Assembly (NCBI GenBank): GCA_015233155.1
Contig: JADFYG010000016.1
Coordinates: 1-64,000 of the forward strand
DNA from: Candidatus Rifleibacteriota bacterium
Lineage (GTDB): Bacteria > Muiribacteriota > Ozemobacteria > Ozemobacterales > Ozemobacteraceae
Reading direction: 5' to 3'
DNA length: 64,000 nucleotides
Shown: piece after piece, positions 9,641-18,236 of the stretch
Layout: the number at the start of each line of letters is the position of its first letter
Position numbering within the stretch: the first letter of the stretch is position 1
Notes under the pieces: generated by a model
What the model saw: the letters and a program-made list of their open reading frames with translations, nothing else
What the model was told of the DNA's origin: nothing
The model's database searches: none
Position numbers and translations under genes: made by a program

Positions 9641-10087
9641 CTAATCGTTCTTCTGGAACAACTTTTTTGACAGCCGGCGAAGATAATCAACTTTTGGATA
9701 GCGTTTCAACTCGGGCTGATCACGCTTTTCACGTTTTTCGATCAGTGCCAGAGCACGATTGAATACTTCTTTGTCAAGCAACAGGCTGTATTTCGGACGA
9801 ATTTTGGCTACTTCCGCCAGTTCCTGTAATATTTCCTCGTCGAATTTTTCCAGGCCGTGCGAAAGAATGACCTGCATGAACATCTGGTTTTCTTTCGAAG
9901 GTTTTCGCGATTCCGGGCGTCTGCTCAAAACATATTTGAAGAGGACGAACACGAGAAAAATTGAAAGAAGGATGCTGAAACCGATAGCGATACTCGGTGT
10001 ATACCATGCTGGTTCAAAAAAATCCCGGACTACCCGCGCGAAATCGCTGAAGGATGCTACGACTCCCTCGTGCATGGTGGGCTCCAT
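9641..10087 (-). CDS. Small membrane-anchored helical protein, unknown function
   Basis: This 148-residue protein is last in the tatC-HEAT-HEAT operon; its ATG abuts the stop codon of the preceding HEAT gene. An N-terminal amphipathic stretch is followed by one membrane helix (~32-55, SIAIGFSILLSIFLVFVLF). Then comes a basic linker and a helical cytoplasmic domain (GLEKFDEEILQELAEVAKI, then LLLDKEVFNRALALIEKRE). That helical module resembles the region preceding the PilZ domain in some spirochaete-type c-di-GMP proteins, but no PilZ domain follows here. I do not recognise the family with certainty. The operon suggests a link to the HEAT scaffolds. Confidence 0.75.
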   Translation of the reverse strand: MEPTMHEGVVASFSDFARVVRDFFEPAWYTPSIAIGFSILLSIFLVFVLFKYVLSRRPESRKPSKENQMFMQVILSHGLEKFDEEILQELAEVAKIRPKYSLLLDKEVFNRALALIEKREKRDQPELKRYPKVDYLRRLSKKLFQKND

Positions 10088-12568
10088 TTATATGATCCTG
10101 TAGCTGAGCTCGGTTATCAGACGCTTTATGTCCGGTGATGGGTCCCGTCGTAACTGCGGAAGCAGCGGCTTGAGAATCTCCGGCTTTATTTTTGAAGCTG
10201 AGCGCATGGCATTGAACCGAATCATATCGTTTTTGTCGCGTAAAAACGGAATGATCATACTCAAATAGTCTTCCAGGTTTATTTCTCCGAGGACCCAGAG
10301 TCCGGTGGCTCTCATGTTGGCGTCCTTATGGACCAGCATCTTTTGAACGACCGGAATGACATTGACCTTTCCTATTTTCCATACTGCAAACGCAGCGTTT
10401 CCGCGAATTCGGTTATTTGAATCGTTCAGAAATGGAAGCAGTATGCGAACCGCTTCTTCGTCACCGATGCTTGAGATAGCTTCGATCGTATTGGCCCGGA
10501 CCCGTTCATCCGGGTCGTTTAGAAACTCGATCAGATTCCCGAGCAGAGCTTGATTTCCCATTACTCCAAGGGTTTTTACCACCGCCGCCCGCACTTTCTG
10601 CGAAGGGTCTTCCATTGCTGACAGCAGTGCCTGGTGGGTTTTTTCTCCGACCTGGAGGTTTTCCATTATCATGGCCGCCCGTAATCGGGAATCGACATCA
10701 AGGGAGCGAAGCTCGCCGATCAGGTGATCGACAAAACTCGCATCCAGTTTTAGAATCGCTGATCCTGCCAGCTTTCTGACCTGAGGAGGAAGGTTTTGAT
10801 AATTATCGAGGTATTTTTGTTGCGTGATTTTAGCGATTTCCTTCAGCGCATAACCTCGGATCTCTTCGGACGGATGATTGATCGCGCGGGCAAGAAGTGA
10901 AGGAAACCTTTCAGATGGAGCGGTATCGCGAAGGCTGAGAATAGCCTTCATGACAACCTTTGGCGATGGGTCAGTCAGTGCGTTTTCCAGAATTGCCGCG
11001 AGTTTCGGATGCCGTTTTTGCAACGCAAGTGTCAGTGCAATTTCGCGTACTTCAGGAGACGTATCGCGGGAGCGGTCATCGATAATCTGTGTGATGTCGG
11101 CTTGTCCCTCTCCGACAAGATTCAGGACAGTTGCGCGGACTTTGGGCAAAGGATCGACGAGCAGATCGGCAATATGTACTATCGGAGAGCGGCCGGTCAG
11201 ATACTTCCGGAGTAGTTCGCGCTCTTCGGAAGTCAACTCATCCATCAATTCGAGAAAACTTTTTATCACTTCGGGGTGGGGAAACTTAACGGCGGCTTTT
11301 ATCATTGCGTTTACCAATTGGCGATCGTGCCGCATCACTTCCTGAATAAACTCAAATCGGGAAAGGGGAGGGAATGCCGAAAGTGATTTGATGACATCAG
11401 CGGGGGCATCGGCCAGCAGACGTGGCAATGCCGGAAAAATAATATCGCGATTGGTACCGGCAAGTGCGAATAAGACCAGGCTCAGGCTGCCGAGTACGTC
11501 GTCCGATGGTTCGACCTGAATCATGGAAGAGAGCTCTTCCTGCCAGTGGGTTATCTGTTCACGCAGAAAGGGCTTGTTTTGTTCCGATGGGTCATCAAGG
11601 CGCTTCAGTGTCGTCGTGACGAGTTCGCACAGGTTATCTGAAACGAGCTGGCGGATTGGAGCATAAGAATCGCCGAGAAGAGAAAGAGCGGGCAGGAACA
11701 ATGTCGTATCTATTTTTCGGAAAACCTTGGCGATAAGCTCGTGGCGGACTTCTTTGCGGGGAACCATCGCCGCGAGTTTCAAAAGCTCTCCCTTGGCGTT
11801 GGTCCGTATGAAAAGGACCTCATCAAGGATTTTCAGCAGAGCTTTGCTCGGGTCCTTGCTCAATGCTTCCGCAACCGGGTCGATCAGTTCTTCTGTTGAG
11901 TAGTCCGTGAGTGCCTTGCGCAGCTTATTCTGGATGTTGGTTCCGCCGATGCCCGCCATTTGCAGCATGAAAGGAAGGAACTCAGGGCGGTGAAACCGAA
12001 TCATATTGTTGAACTGGAACTTTTTCACCTCATCGTCGGGGAGGGAAAAATTTTCCATTAATTGATCGAACACGCCCATTTCTTCACACAGGGAAACGAT
12101 CTCGAAATAGTAAGGCGACGAATGGTCCTCGGGTACCGCACGTAAGAGAGCGCCCGCAGCCTTTTCCCCGAAAATTCCCATGACTGTCTCGCGCACCTCG
12201 CGCCGAATGTTTGCATTATCATCTATGATCAGCGGAAGGATGCTGTCCAGGCTTGCCTGGGTTGGAACATGGATAAGTGCACGAAGGGAGGCAAGTCTGA
12301 TCTGAACGTCATCATGGGCGAGATATTGACGCAAAGCATCAAGACCGTCTTCGATGCCGCGCTTTCCGACTAGTTCGATCAGGGGAAGGACTTGTTCCGG
12401 GGGGGAGTCGTGGGATTCCCGCAGGGCAGCGAGAATGATTTCGTCGGTTTCGGGGTTATCATGTTCGGCGAGTTCGTTGAACGCTTTCTTGCGTTCCAGC
12501 ATTTGACCATTACGCAGGAGAACAATGAGTTCGGCCGGTGGGCGAGCTGCTTGGAAAGGCCACATCAT
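10088..12568 (-). CDS. HEAT-repeat protein (826 aa)
   Basis: A cytoplasmic all-helical scaffold without signal peptide or membrane helix. Repeats of 30-40 residues recur over the whole length, clearest toward the C-terminus, e.g. DPDERVRANTIEAISSIGDE, SNNRIRGNAAFAVWKIGK and DANMRATGLWVLGEI. The pattern D-x-VR-x-x-A-x-x-A-L-x-x-I is typical of HEAT/PBS-lyase-type repeats. The start ATG overlaps the stop of the upstream 819-residue HEAT gene by four bases (ATGA), so translation is coupled. The C-terminal third aligns with that neighbour repeat by repeat, indicating a tandem gene duplication. No catalytic domain is visible. A docking role for a membrane or secretion process is only inferred from the operon. 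Confidence 0.9.
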   Translation of the reverse strand: MMWPFQAARPPAELIVLLRNGQMLERKKAFNELAEHDNPETDEIILAALRESHDSPPEQVLPLIELVGKRGIEDGLDALRQYLAHDDVQIRLASLRALIHVPTQASLDSILPLIIDDNANIRREVRETVMGIFGEKAAGALLRAVPEDHSSPYYFEIVSLCEEMGVFDQLMENFSLPDDEVKKFQFNNMIRFHRPEFLPFMLQMAGIGGTNIQNKLRKALTDYSTEELIDPVAEALSKDPSKALLKILDEVLFIRTNAKGELLKLAAMVPRKEVRHELIAKVFRKIDTTLFLPALSLLGDSYAPIRQLVSDNLCELVTTTLKRLDDPSEQNKPFLREQITHWQEELSSMIQVEPSDDVLGSLSLVLFALAGTNRDIIFPALPRLLADAPADVIKSLSAFPPLSRFEFIQEVMRHDRQLVNAMIKAAVKFPHPEVIKSFLELMDELTSEERELLRKYLTGRSPIVHIADLLVDPLPKVRATVLNLVGEGQADITQIIDDRSRDTSPEVREIALTLALQKRHPKLAAILENALTDPSPKVVMKAILSLRDTAPSERFPSLLARAINHPSEEIRGYALKEIAKITQQKYLDNYQNLPPQVRKLAGSAILKLDASFVDHLIGELRSLDVDSRLRAAMIMENLQVGEKTHQALLSAMEDPSQKVRAAVVKTLGVMGNQALLGNLIEFLNDPDERVRANTIEAISSIGDEEAVRILLPFLNDSNNRIRGNAAFAVWKIGKVNVIPVVQKMLVHKDANMRATGLWVLGEINLEDYLSMIIPFLRDKNDMIRFNAMRSASKIKPEILKPLLPQLRRDPSPDIKRLITELSYRII

Positions 12569-15024
12569 GCTTCGGTTTTCCCCTTTCCCGCCGAGCTCAG
12601 GATGTCCATCACTATTTTCCTGACCGCCTCATCCGGGTCGAATCGCAGCGATCGAATATATGGCGCGATCATTAATGGATCGGCAAGTCTTCCCAGACTC
12701 TTAACGACGTTCGTTCGCACATCGGCATCCGGATCGCGCAGGCATTGTACCAATACCGGGATGAATCGCTGATCTCTGATTTCGCCGAGAGCAAAAGCGC
12801 CGGATGCGCGCATCCATTTGTCCGCGTGACGAAGCATCTCGATTACAGCGTCATTTATCTGGTAATAGCCTATACGCCAGAGGGTGATCAAAGTATTACC
12901 ACGGACTCGATTATTTTCGTCATGCAAGAGCGGAGTGATTGCGTTTGCATGCGAGAGATCGCCCACTCCAGCTAATGATTCAACGGCGTTTGCGCGCACC
13001 CGATCGTCCTGGTCCTTGAGGAATTGGACCAGCATGTTGGCTACTGAAGGGCCGCCGATTTTTCCCAGGCACATAATGACGATTGCGCGCACATGAGGAT
13101 CCGGGTCCTGGATGGCAACAATTAGGTTTGTTTTCACGTCTGGGGGTATGTGGTCGCACAACACTTCAAGTATTTTTGCTGCCAGTATCCGGATTTTTTG
13201 ATCGGCTGCGGAAAGATCTCGTGTCATGTCTTCCAGGAATAGCGGGTCCATTTTGATCAATGACTGCCCGATGGCAAGTCGTGTTTCCGCATTCATCTGT
13301 TCGAAGGAAGTCATGAACTTACGCCTTGTGATAAAGGCTATGGCAGCGTGCGCCATATCCTTTACCTTCTTTTCCCGATTTGCAACCAACTTCGTCAGAT
13401 TTCCGATGATCTTGGGATGATCGCGGTCGCGCAGGATGTTTATGGCGCTAAGAACCACGTTCTGATCTGTGTCCTTGAGAAATTCTATCAATGCTTCGGT
13501 TCCGGAGTCATTCTGGAAATGCTGGAGTTTCAACAGATTCAGGATCGTTATACGCACCGAAGAATCCGGATCGCGCATCTTTCCTATCAGGATCTGCAGG
13601 ACGTTTATGGATCCGGTTTCTCCAAGGATCTGGAGAATACGCGAACGAACCTGAGGGTCATTATGAAGAAGAACTTCCTCGACGAATCGCTTTAATTGTG
13701 GATTCATCATCAAAGCGATGATTTCCTCCTGGATCGCCTGAGGAACCCTCATGAAATATTCCAGAAGAAGACTGTTCAGGGTTTCGATGATGAAATTCTC
13801 GCTCGGATTACTGAGAAACGTAATAGCGGCATGTCCGGTTTCAACCGCCGGATAGCAGCATGCATTTATAAGAAGATCTTTCCGATCAGCGACTTCCAGG
13901 CCTTTGAGGTATGAAAACAGATAATGTTCCTGATATTTCAGAATTTTTGGAAAATTTCTTAGAATGGTTGTCTGATTAAAGCGGCCAATGCGCAGCAGGC
14001 ACTCGCAGATCAGCATACTGACCTGAAAGTAGTTGTCCGTCAGGCAATTTTCGAGAGGCTTTACAAAAAATGCGATACGATCGAGAATTGCGGGAGATTT
14101 TCGGACTTCGGGGGAGAGGGCTTCCAGCTCGTCGGAGAATCTCTTAACGATAGCAGTTATCGTATTTTGGACAATTGGCGGTATTACTTTTGCCCGATCA
14201 AGCAGATGGGGAAAGAGCAAAGGATATGAGTTCGAGTCGGACAGCTCTTCGACGAGTTGCAGTATTTTGAGGCGAAACCCTTCGCTTTTTCGTTCGAGGT
14301 TATCTAACAGTTTTTTGAAAAAGGCTTCTCCCTGCGTCTGCATGCACTTGAAAACGGGATGCCACAATGTCGGGTCGATGTTTGGAAGATTCTTCAGAGC
14401 CTGGTCCGTGAATGCGGGATCTCTTACTTTCTCGATATGCCTGGCGAATTCCATCTGGATGATCTTTTTTTCTTCACGCTTACTGTCAAGAACCTCTTCT
14501 TTCAGGATGTCGAAAAAGATCGGGTAAAGGCGAGGATTTTGGAGAAGAATTATTTCTTCCATGTGCATAAGCTTTTCTTTGGTGCTGTATTCGCCCCATT
14601 TTTTGAGCAGCTGATCGATGATTCCGGAATGTTCGACGGCGAACTGAAGGACGGTCCGAATGCCGGGATCATTCGTATTGCAAAGCATGTCCGCGACAGG
14701 ACGAAGTCGTTCTTCGGTTATGTGGCGAAGGATGTCTTTGAATCCTTCTCGGAGGAGATTGTCGGGATAAGCGAGCAGCTTGAGAATCTCGCGAAAATCC
14801 TCAACTCCGAGGGCCTCTGAAGCTTCGGCAAATATTTCAAGAATCTTTAGTCGGACTTCGGTGACTTTATTTTCCTCGAATTTCTCGACCAGAAACAGGA
14901 CGAGATTATTATTCAGGCTGGATTTGAACTCTTCTGAAGCCATTTGCGAAACCTTTTTGTCGGGGCTTTTAAGGCGCGCGAAGGCTTCGATCGGATCAGT
15001 TATTTTTCGGGTAAACCAGCCCAT
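12565..15024 (-). CDS. HEAT-repeat protein (819 aa), paralogue of the next gene
   Basis: The ATG overlaps the tatC stop by one base (TAATG). Only HEAT-like helical repeats are seen. The C-terminal half is the most regular (DQDDRVRANAVESLAGVGD, ENNRVRGNTLITLWRIG, DKWMRASGAFALGEIRD, DADVRTNVVKSLGRLAD) and matches the following gene closely, so the two arose by tandem duplication. The N-terminal ~400 residues are more divergent (LKSPDKKVSQMASEEF ...). No signal, transmembrane helix or enzyme motif is present. Coupling to tatC is unusual and suggests a function at the inner membrane, but nothing in the sequence proves it. Confidence 0.9.
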   Translation of the reverse strand: MGWFTRKITDPIEAFARLKSPDKKVSQMASEEFKSSLNNNLVLFLVEKFEENKVTEVRLKILEIFAEASEALGVEDFREILKLLAYPDNLLREGFKDILRHITEERLRPVADMLCNTNDPGIRTVLQFAVEHSGIIDQLLKKWGEYSTKEKLMHMEEIILLQNPRLYPIFFDILKEEVLDSKREEKKIIQMEFARHIEKVRDPAFTDQALKNLPNIDPTLWHPVFKCMQTQGEAFFKKLLDNLERKSEGFRLKILQLVEELSDSNSYPLLFPHLLDRAKVIPPIVQNTITAIVKRFSDELEALSPEVRKSPAILDRIAFFVKPLENCLTDNYFQVSMLICECLLRIGRFNQTTILRNFPKILKYQEHYLFSYLKGLEVADRKDLLINACCYPAVETGHAAITFLSNPSENFIIETLNSLLLEYFMRVPQAIQEEIIALMMNPQLKRFVEEVLLHNDPQVRSRILQILGETGSINVLQILIGKMRDPDSSVRITILNLLKLQHFQNDSGTEALIEFLKDTDQNVVLSAINILRDRDHPKIIGNLTKLVANREKKVKDMAHAAIAFITRRKFMTSFEQMNAETRLAIGQSLIKMDPLFLEDMTRDLSAADQKIRILAAKILEVLCDHIPPDVKTNLIVAIQDPDPHVRAIVIMCLGKIGGPSVANMLVQFLKDQDDRVRANAVESLAGVGDLSHANAITPLLHDENNRVRGNTLITLWRIGYYQINDAVIEMLRHADKWMRASGAFALGEIRDQRFIPVLVQCLRDPDADVRTNVVKSLGRLADPLMIAPYIRSLRFDPDEAVRKIVMDILSSAGKGKTEA

Positions 15025-15827
15025 TATGATCCCATTTCCTCCATATTCTGCTTATCGGTATCGGAAAGATCTTCGTTGTTGCGATGGCGACGGAAAAAGT
15101 CGGCCAGCATAATGCCTATTTCGAGTAATGCTATGAGAGGAAGTGAGACCAGTGTCTGGGAAATGACATCCGGTGGAGAAAAAATTGCGCCGAGAATGAA
15201 TGCTACAACTATGGCATGCCTGCGATGGGAACGCAGGATTTCGACCGGCATGATCCCAATGGCGTCAAGCAAAGCTATCAGAAGCGGTAACTGAAACATG
15301 ATTCCCATGGCTAACAAAAAAACGACTGTAAAGTCTACGTAAGCGCCGTAGGAAAAGACCGGAGTAAATGTATTTCCTAAATCGGTTAGAAAGAAGTTGA
15401 CGGCAATCGGCAAAATGACATAGTAGCAAAATGCCGTACCAGCGAAAAATGAAGCCATGATCGGAAAGACCAGGTTTTTTGTCCATCGTCGTTCCCTGGG
15501 GAGTAGGCCTGGTTCCACAAAGCGCCATAGCTGCCAGCCTATGACCGGGAGAGTCATTACAAGCGCGGCATAAAGGGCTATTTTCATGGTGGTCATAAAT
15601 CCTTCGGTCAGTGAAAGCGTCGCGAGCTTCATCGTAGGAGCGGCTTCTTTGAGAGGTCTGAGTACGATAACTATGAGAATGTCGGACTGCCAATATGCAA
15701 ACACAAAAGCGATAAGAAACGCGCCTATACATATCAATAATCTGTGCCGAATCTCGGCAAGATGGTCTGTGAGCGGGGCTTCAGTTGATTCTTCCTGGTG
15801 AGAGGAGATCTTCGATTTGTCTGAAAT
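15024..15827 (-). CDS. tatC: Sec-independent translocase TatC, probable ATT start
   Basis: TatC is the receptor for twin-arginine signal peptides in the inner membrane. Six hydrophobic segments and FVEPGLLPRERRW (family FxxPGL..E) identify it. The first conventional start (TTG 15737) would delete the conserved cytoplasmic N-terminus. In-frame codons upstream read APLTDHLAEIRHRLL, the canonical TatC HLxELRxRL motif. Between the in-frame TAG (15839-15837) and that motif there is no ATG, GTG or TTG. An ATT at 15827-15825 sits 7 nt after AGGA (15838-15835) and 47 nt after the predicted transcription start, so I take it as the initiation codon (267 aa). A sequencing error or an ATC start at 15809 are alternatives. 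No tatA/tatB is in the window. Confidence 0.9.
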   Translation of the reverse strand: MSDKSKISSHQEESTEAPLTDHLAEIRHRLLICIGAFLIAFVFAYWQSDILIVIVLRPLKEAAPTMKLATLSLTEGFMTTMKIALYAALVMTLPVIGWQLWRFVEPGLLPRERRWTKNLVFPIMASFFAGTAFCYYVILPIAVNFFLTDLGNTFTPVFSYGAYVDFTVVFLLAMGIMFQLPLLIALLDAIGIMPVEILRSHRRHAIVVAFILGAIFSPPDVISQTLVSLPLIALLEIGIMLADFFRRHRNNEDLSDTDKQNMEEMGS

Positions 15828-15838
15828 GGTATTTTCCT
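15825..15838 (-). promoter_or_regulatory. Ribosome-binding site deciding the ATT start of tatC
   Basis: On the minus strand AGGA (15838-15835) is followed by seven bases and ATT (15827-15825). An in-frame TAG just upstream excludes an earlier start. Confidence 0.55.
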
Positions 15839-15880
15839 ATTATATTGGGTGAGAGGATACAGAAGCGATGACCAAAGAAG

Positions 15881-15909
15881 ATTATAGTCTTGATCTTGAC
15901 ACGGGTCAA
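15881..15909 (-). promoter_or_regulatory. Sigma70-type promoter of the tatC-HEAT operon
   Basis: On the minus strand TTGACC (15909-15904) and TATAAT (15886-15881) are separated by exactly 17 nt. Transcription should start near 15874. Confidence 0.8.
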
Positions 15910-15963
15910 TCGGAATGAGATGAAAACAGGGGCATTTATTTGTCTGGTATCTGGAAAAAGTTC

Positions 15964-15993
15964 TTTACAGAAGTGGTGTCATTTTGCTAGGAT
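15964..15993 (+). promoter_or_regulatory. Probable promoter of the 79-aa membrane protein
   Basis: TTTACA (15964-15969) and TAGGAT (15988-15993) are 18 nt apart and lie 40 nt before the GTG start. The -10 box is weak. Confidence 0.45.
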
Positions 15994-16032
15994 GCATTCT
16001 ACCAAACTACAGGAAAGAGGGAGAACTCCGCC

Positions 16033-16272
16033 GTGTGGATTATTAAAAAACTCTTTTGGATTTTCACTCTGCCGTTTTTTGCCCTGTTCGGGGTATTGAT
16101 GTTCGCTTTCCCCGAAGAAATGAAGGAATTCAAGAAAGATCTCGTGGACATGATAGAGAATTCCTGGCTCCGCTGGATCGGTTTCGTCACCTTCGTTGCC
16201 GCCATGGTTCATCTGCTCAAATTCTTTGACGGGAAGCACACGTTGGTACGCTGGAGTTGCCCGGAGGACTGA
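16033..16272 (+). CDS. Small two-helix membrane protein, unknown function
   Basis: A 79-residue protein starting at GTG 16033, with GGGAG nine bases upstream. Helix 1 spans ~5-26 (LFWIFTLPFFALFGVLMFAF). A charged loop (PEEMKEFKKDLVDMIEN) precedes helix 2 at ~47-63 (WIGFVTFVAAMVHLLKFF). The plan of helix, short charged loop with a P-E pair, LRWIG and a second helix resembles the small DUF2065 (YjeT-type) membrane proteins. That resemblance is from memory only. It has its own promoter and a bidirectional terminator. No partner gene is evident. Confidence 0.7.
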   Translation: MWIIKKLFWIFTLPFFALFGVLMFAFPEEMKEFKKDLVDMIENSWLRWIGFVTFVAAMVHLLKFFDGKHTLVRWSCPED

Positions 16273-16315
16273 TCAGAGAGCGGTTTTTTTGTATCGCCCC
16301 GATTCTCGGGCGAAA

Positions 16316-16353
16316 GCAGAACAGGCGATCCATAATCGGATCGCCTGTTCTGC
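16316..16353. terminator. Bidirectional intrinsic terminator
   Basis: A 16-bp perfect stem (GCAGAACAGGCGATCC at 16316-16331, complement at 16338-16353) with loop ATAATC lies between two convergent genes. T-rich tracts flank it on both strands (TTTATC on the plus side, TTTCG on the minus side). Confidence 0.85.
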
Positions 16354-16367
16354 TTTATCAACATCTC

Positions 16368-17030
16368 TTATTCGAAACTGGAAACTCTCACCCGATAAGA
16401 TTTTACACCCGGTGGAGGATCATTGAAAGGGATTTCGAATAACGAAGTTTCATTCGGGAAAAGGCCACGTTCCTTGAGACTCAGCGAAGTGCTGGTTTTG
16501 CGAAGCTCGTTTTTCTGGTCGTCAAGAAGGGTTCCTGTAAGTTCGATCTTGCTTTTCAGGCTTCCGGAGATATTTTTTACCTCTCCCACAATGTATACCG
16601 TACCGAATTCCTGATAACTTTCCACGCGTATGAAGTTGAAAAGTGGTTGCAAGTCGCGCTCGATAACAGGATTGACCTTTTCCTCCCGGGCCCGGCCAAC
16701 GTAGTAGGTTTCGACACAGTAATCATACAAACCCCAGGCCTCAAGGTTCATCGGTTCCAGTCTGATGGCGGTTCGAAGGGCTTCCTTGGCTTCAGATAGC
16801 CTTCCTTCAGCCATATAAGCCTGTGCCTGTGTGATCAGGGTGCGCCCCTGTGTGCCCGATGTAACCAGGCCAGGAGCTCCCTTAACCGGGGCTCCGGATC
16901 GGAGCGTTGATGCCATCGCGGGCGGTGGGGTCTGAGCGGCGGGAGGATTCTGCCCTCCGACAGTCAGGGTCAATGATGCCAGAAGAAGTCCGGCAATAAT
17001 CCATGGGCGCGAGTGGCGAAACCAAGTCAT
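16368..17030 (-). CDS. Exported protein with TPR-like segment and FxLYD domain
   Basis: The 220-residue protein begins with a Sec-type signal (HSRPWIIAGLLLASLTLTVG). A Pro/Ala-rich spacer follows, then a single TPR-like pair (AQAYMAEGRLSEAKEALRTA). The C-terminal beta domain (VYIVGEVKNISGSLKSKIEL ... LLDDQKNEL ... PNETSLFEIPF) matches the FxLYD family of extracytoplasmic Ig-like folds. There, 'V-x-GEVxN-x-S' and 'P-x-E-x-x-x-F-x-I' are characteristic. The upstream regulator gene ends 68 nt before it on the same strand, so the two may be cotranscribed. Location should be periplasmic or cell envelope; partner unknown. Confidence 0.8.
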   Translation of the reverse strand: MTWFRHSRPWIIAGLLLASLTLTVGGQNPPAAQTPPPAMASTLRSGAPVKGAPGLVTSGTQGRTLITQAQAYMAEGRLSEAKEALRTAIRLEPMNLEAWGLYDYCVETYYVGRAREEKVNPVIERDLQPLFNFIRVESYQEFGTVYIVGEVKNISGSLKSKIELTGTLLDDQKNELRKTSTSLSLKERGLFPNETSLFEIPFNDPPPGVKSYRVRVSSFE

Positions 17031-17098
17031 CAGGAAGGATATCGACCATTCCGGATGGTTTCCGAAGATGGGCTTTTCTTTGACCTGGTCGCTGTTGG

Positions 17099-17836
17099 TC
17101 AGAGCCTTGGCGGAGCAAACGCCTGGATAACAAGTCTGAAAAAACGCTCGAATCCGAAGAGAATAATGCCCTCATGCAGCATGTGATATGCCGATAAACC
17201 TGCCTCATTTTCACGTTCACGCAGCATTTCCAGGAGAGAGGATGGGGTTACGGACATGTAGGTTATCCGCGGCTGGAGCGACGATGGTGCAAACGCGTGA
17301 AATGTGGGCTCCAGATCATGATCTTCAAATGAAGACTCATCAAGGATCAGGAATAGGTCGAGTGAGGGTGCCGGAGCGGGATCGGATTCCGGGACGCGAT
17401 CCACTGATGAGGGCTGGTTTAAAAAAGCCTGCGCATTCAGCAGAAGGGCGGCATGAAGATGATCGGACAGACGGTTCTCCAAAAATGCTTTTAGCTTGGA
17501 GACCAGCCATGCGACATGTGTTTCCGCTGCGAGGGCCTCGGATGTTTTTCTGGCAGCCCCAAGACCTAATATCGCAGATGTCTGCGGGTTTTCCGGGTTC
17601 AGGGCGCAAAGCTTCGCTTTCCCTTGGGGAACTATGCGAAGAATGCCCATTTCGCCAAGCTGGTGAACGCGATTGTATGCGGTTCCGTAGGGGATGTCCA
17701 GGCGGCGGGATAGTTGATGAATGGACAGCACGGTTCCCGGAGATTCGAGGAAGGCTTCCGATAAACGAATATATAAATCCATAGAGGCAGGATTATACCG
17801 TACCGACACAAAAGACCCAAGAACTTTGTAAATCAT
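17099..17836 (-). CDS. Winged-helix regulator with nucleotidyltransferase-like C-terminal region
   Basis: Residues ~19-80 form a winged helix: an ESPGTVLSIHQLSRRLDIPY helix pair followed by GTAYNRVHQLGEMGILRIV, i.e. recognition helix and wing. The remaining ~160 residues have the layout of a degenerate MNT-type nucleotidyltransferase often fused to such domains: a DLFLILDE strand and a late LHEGIILFGFERFF strand. The usual GS-x-A-x-G-x-x-S-D-x-D active site is not seen, so catalysis is unlikely. The start may be ATG 17836 or, equally plausible, the internal ATG 17782 (MDLYIRLSEAFLES); neither has a clear Shine-Dalgarno. The regulatory target is unknown; the exported FxLYD gene downstream is a candidate. 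Confidence 0.65.
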   Translation of the reverse strand: MIYKVLGSFVSVRYNPASMDLYIRLSEAFLESPGTVLSIHQLSRRLDIPYGTAYNRVHQLGEMGILRIVPQGKAKLCALNPENPQTSAILGLGAARKTSEALAAETHVAWLVSKLKAFLENRLSDHLHAALLLNAQAFLNQPSSVDRVPESDPAPAPSLDLFLILDESSFEDHDLEPTFHAFAPSSLQPRITYMSVTPSSLLEMLRERENEAGLSAYHMLHEGIILFGFERFFRLVIQAFAPPRL

Positions 17837-17941
17837 CGTTTATATTTTTTTTGTCGAGGCATAAAAGAAGCCGACGATTCCCGGCAGATGCCGGCCAGGC
17901 AAAGCTTTTCATACTGCTAGCATAGAAATTGCATATTACTA

Positions 17942-17970
17942 TTGACCGATTCAAATATAGGTGTTATAAT
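17942..17970 (+). promoter_or_regulatory. Promoter of rpoBC
   Basis: TTGACC (17942-17947) and a consensus TATAAT (17965-17970) are separated by 17 nt. The predicted start near 17977 leaves an untranslated leader of about 260 nt before rpoB. I see no ribosomal protein gene or clear attenuator in that leader. Confidence 0.85.
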
Positions 17971-18236
17971 GCCTCCTCATCGTATTTTTTTAGGTTCGTA
18001 TGTATGTACCGGTCGAATTAAATCGTCGGCGGGCGGCGGGAAAGCGGAATCGTTGAGCGTACAGGTCACAATAGATGGAGAGGGTGGTTCCTTTCCGTAA
18101 TCATCGGAAGACGTCCCGAAGGGGCTGGTCCTTTTCGCGGATTTTTCTTTTTCAGGGGATTTCTTGAACGTGTTTTCCGGCTGGCGCAGTGTGCTGACGG
18201 GAGATATCTAGTCAGATCTAAGGAGTGAGGCAGAAC

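Noticed and set aside
15024-15737. TatC starting at TTG 15737
   Set aside because: It would remove the conserved HLxEIRxRL cytoplasmic N-terminus, which is clearly encoded upstream in the same frame.
17188-17784. 198-codon plus-strand frame opposite the winged-helix gene
   Set aside because: Compositionally odd (Arg/Met/Gly/Pro-rich), no domain, and fully antisense to a recognisable winged-helix protein.
17978-18236. Riboswitch or L10-type leader before rpoB
   Set aside because: The leader is long, but I could not draw a convincing conserved fold or terminator/antiterminator pair in it.
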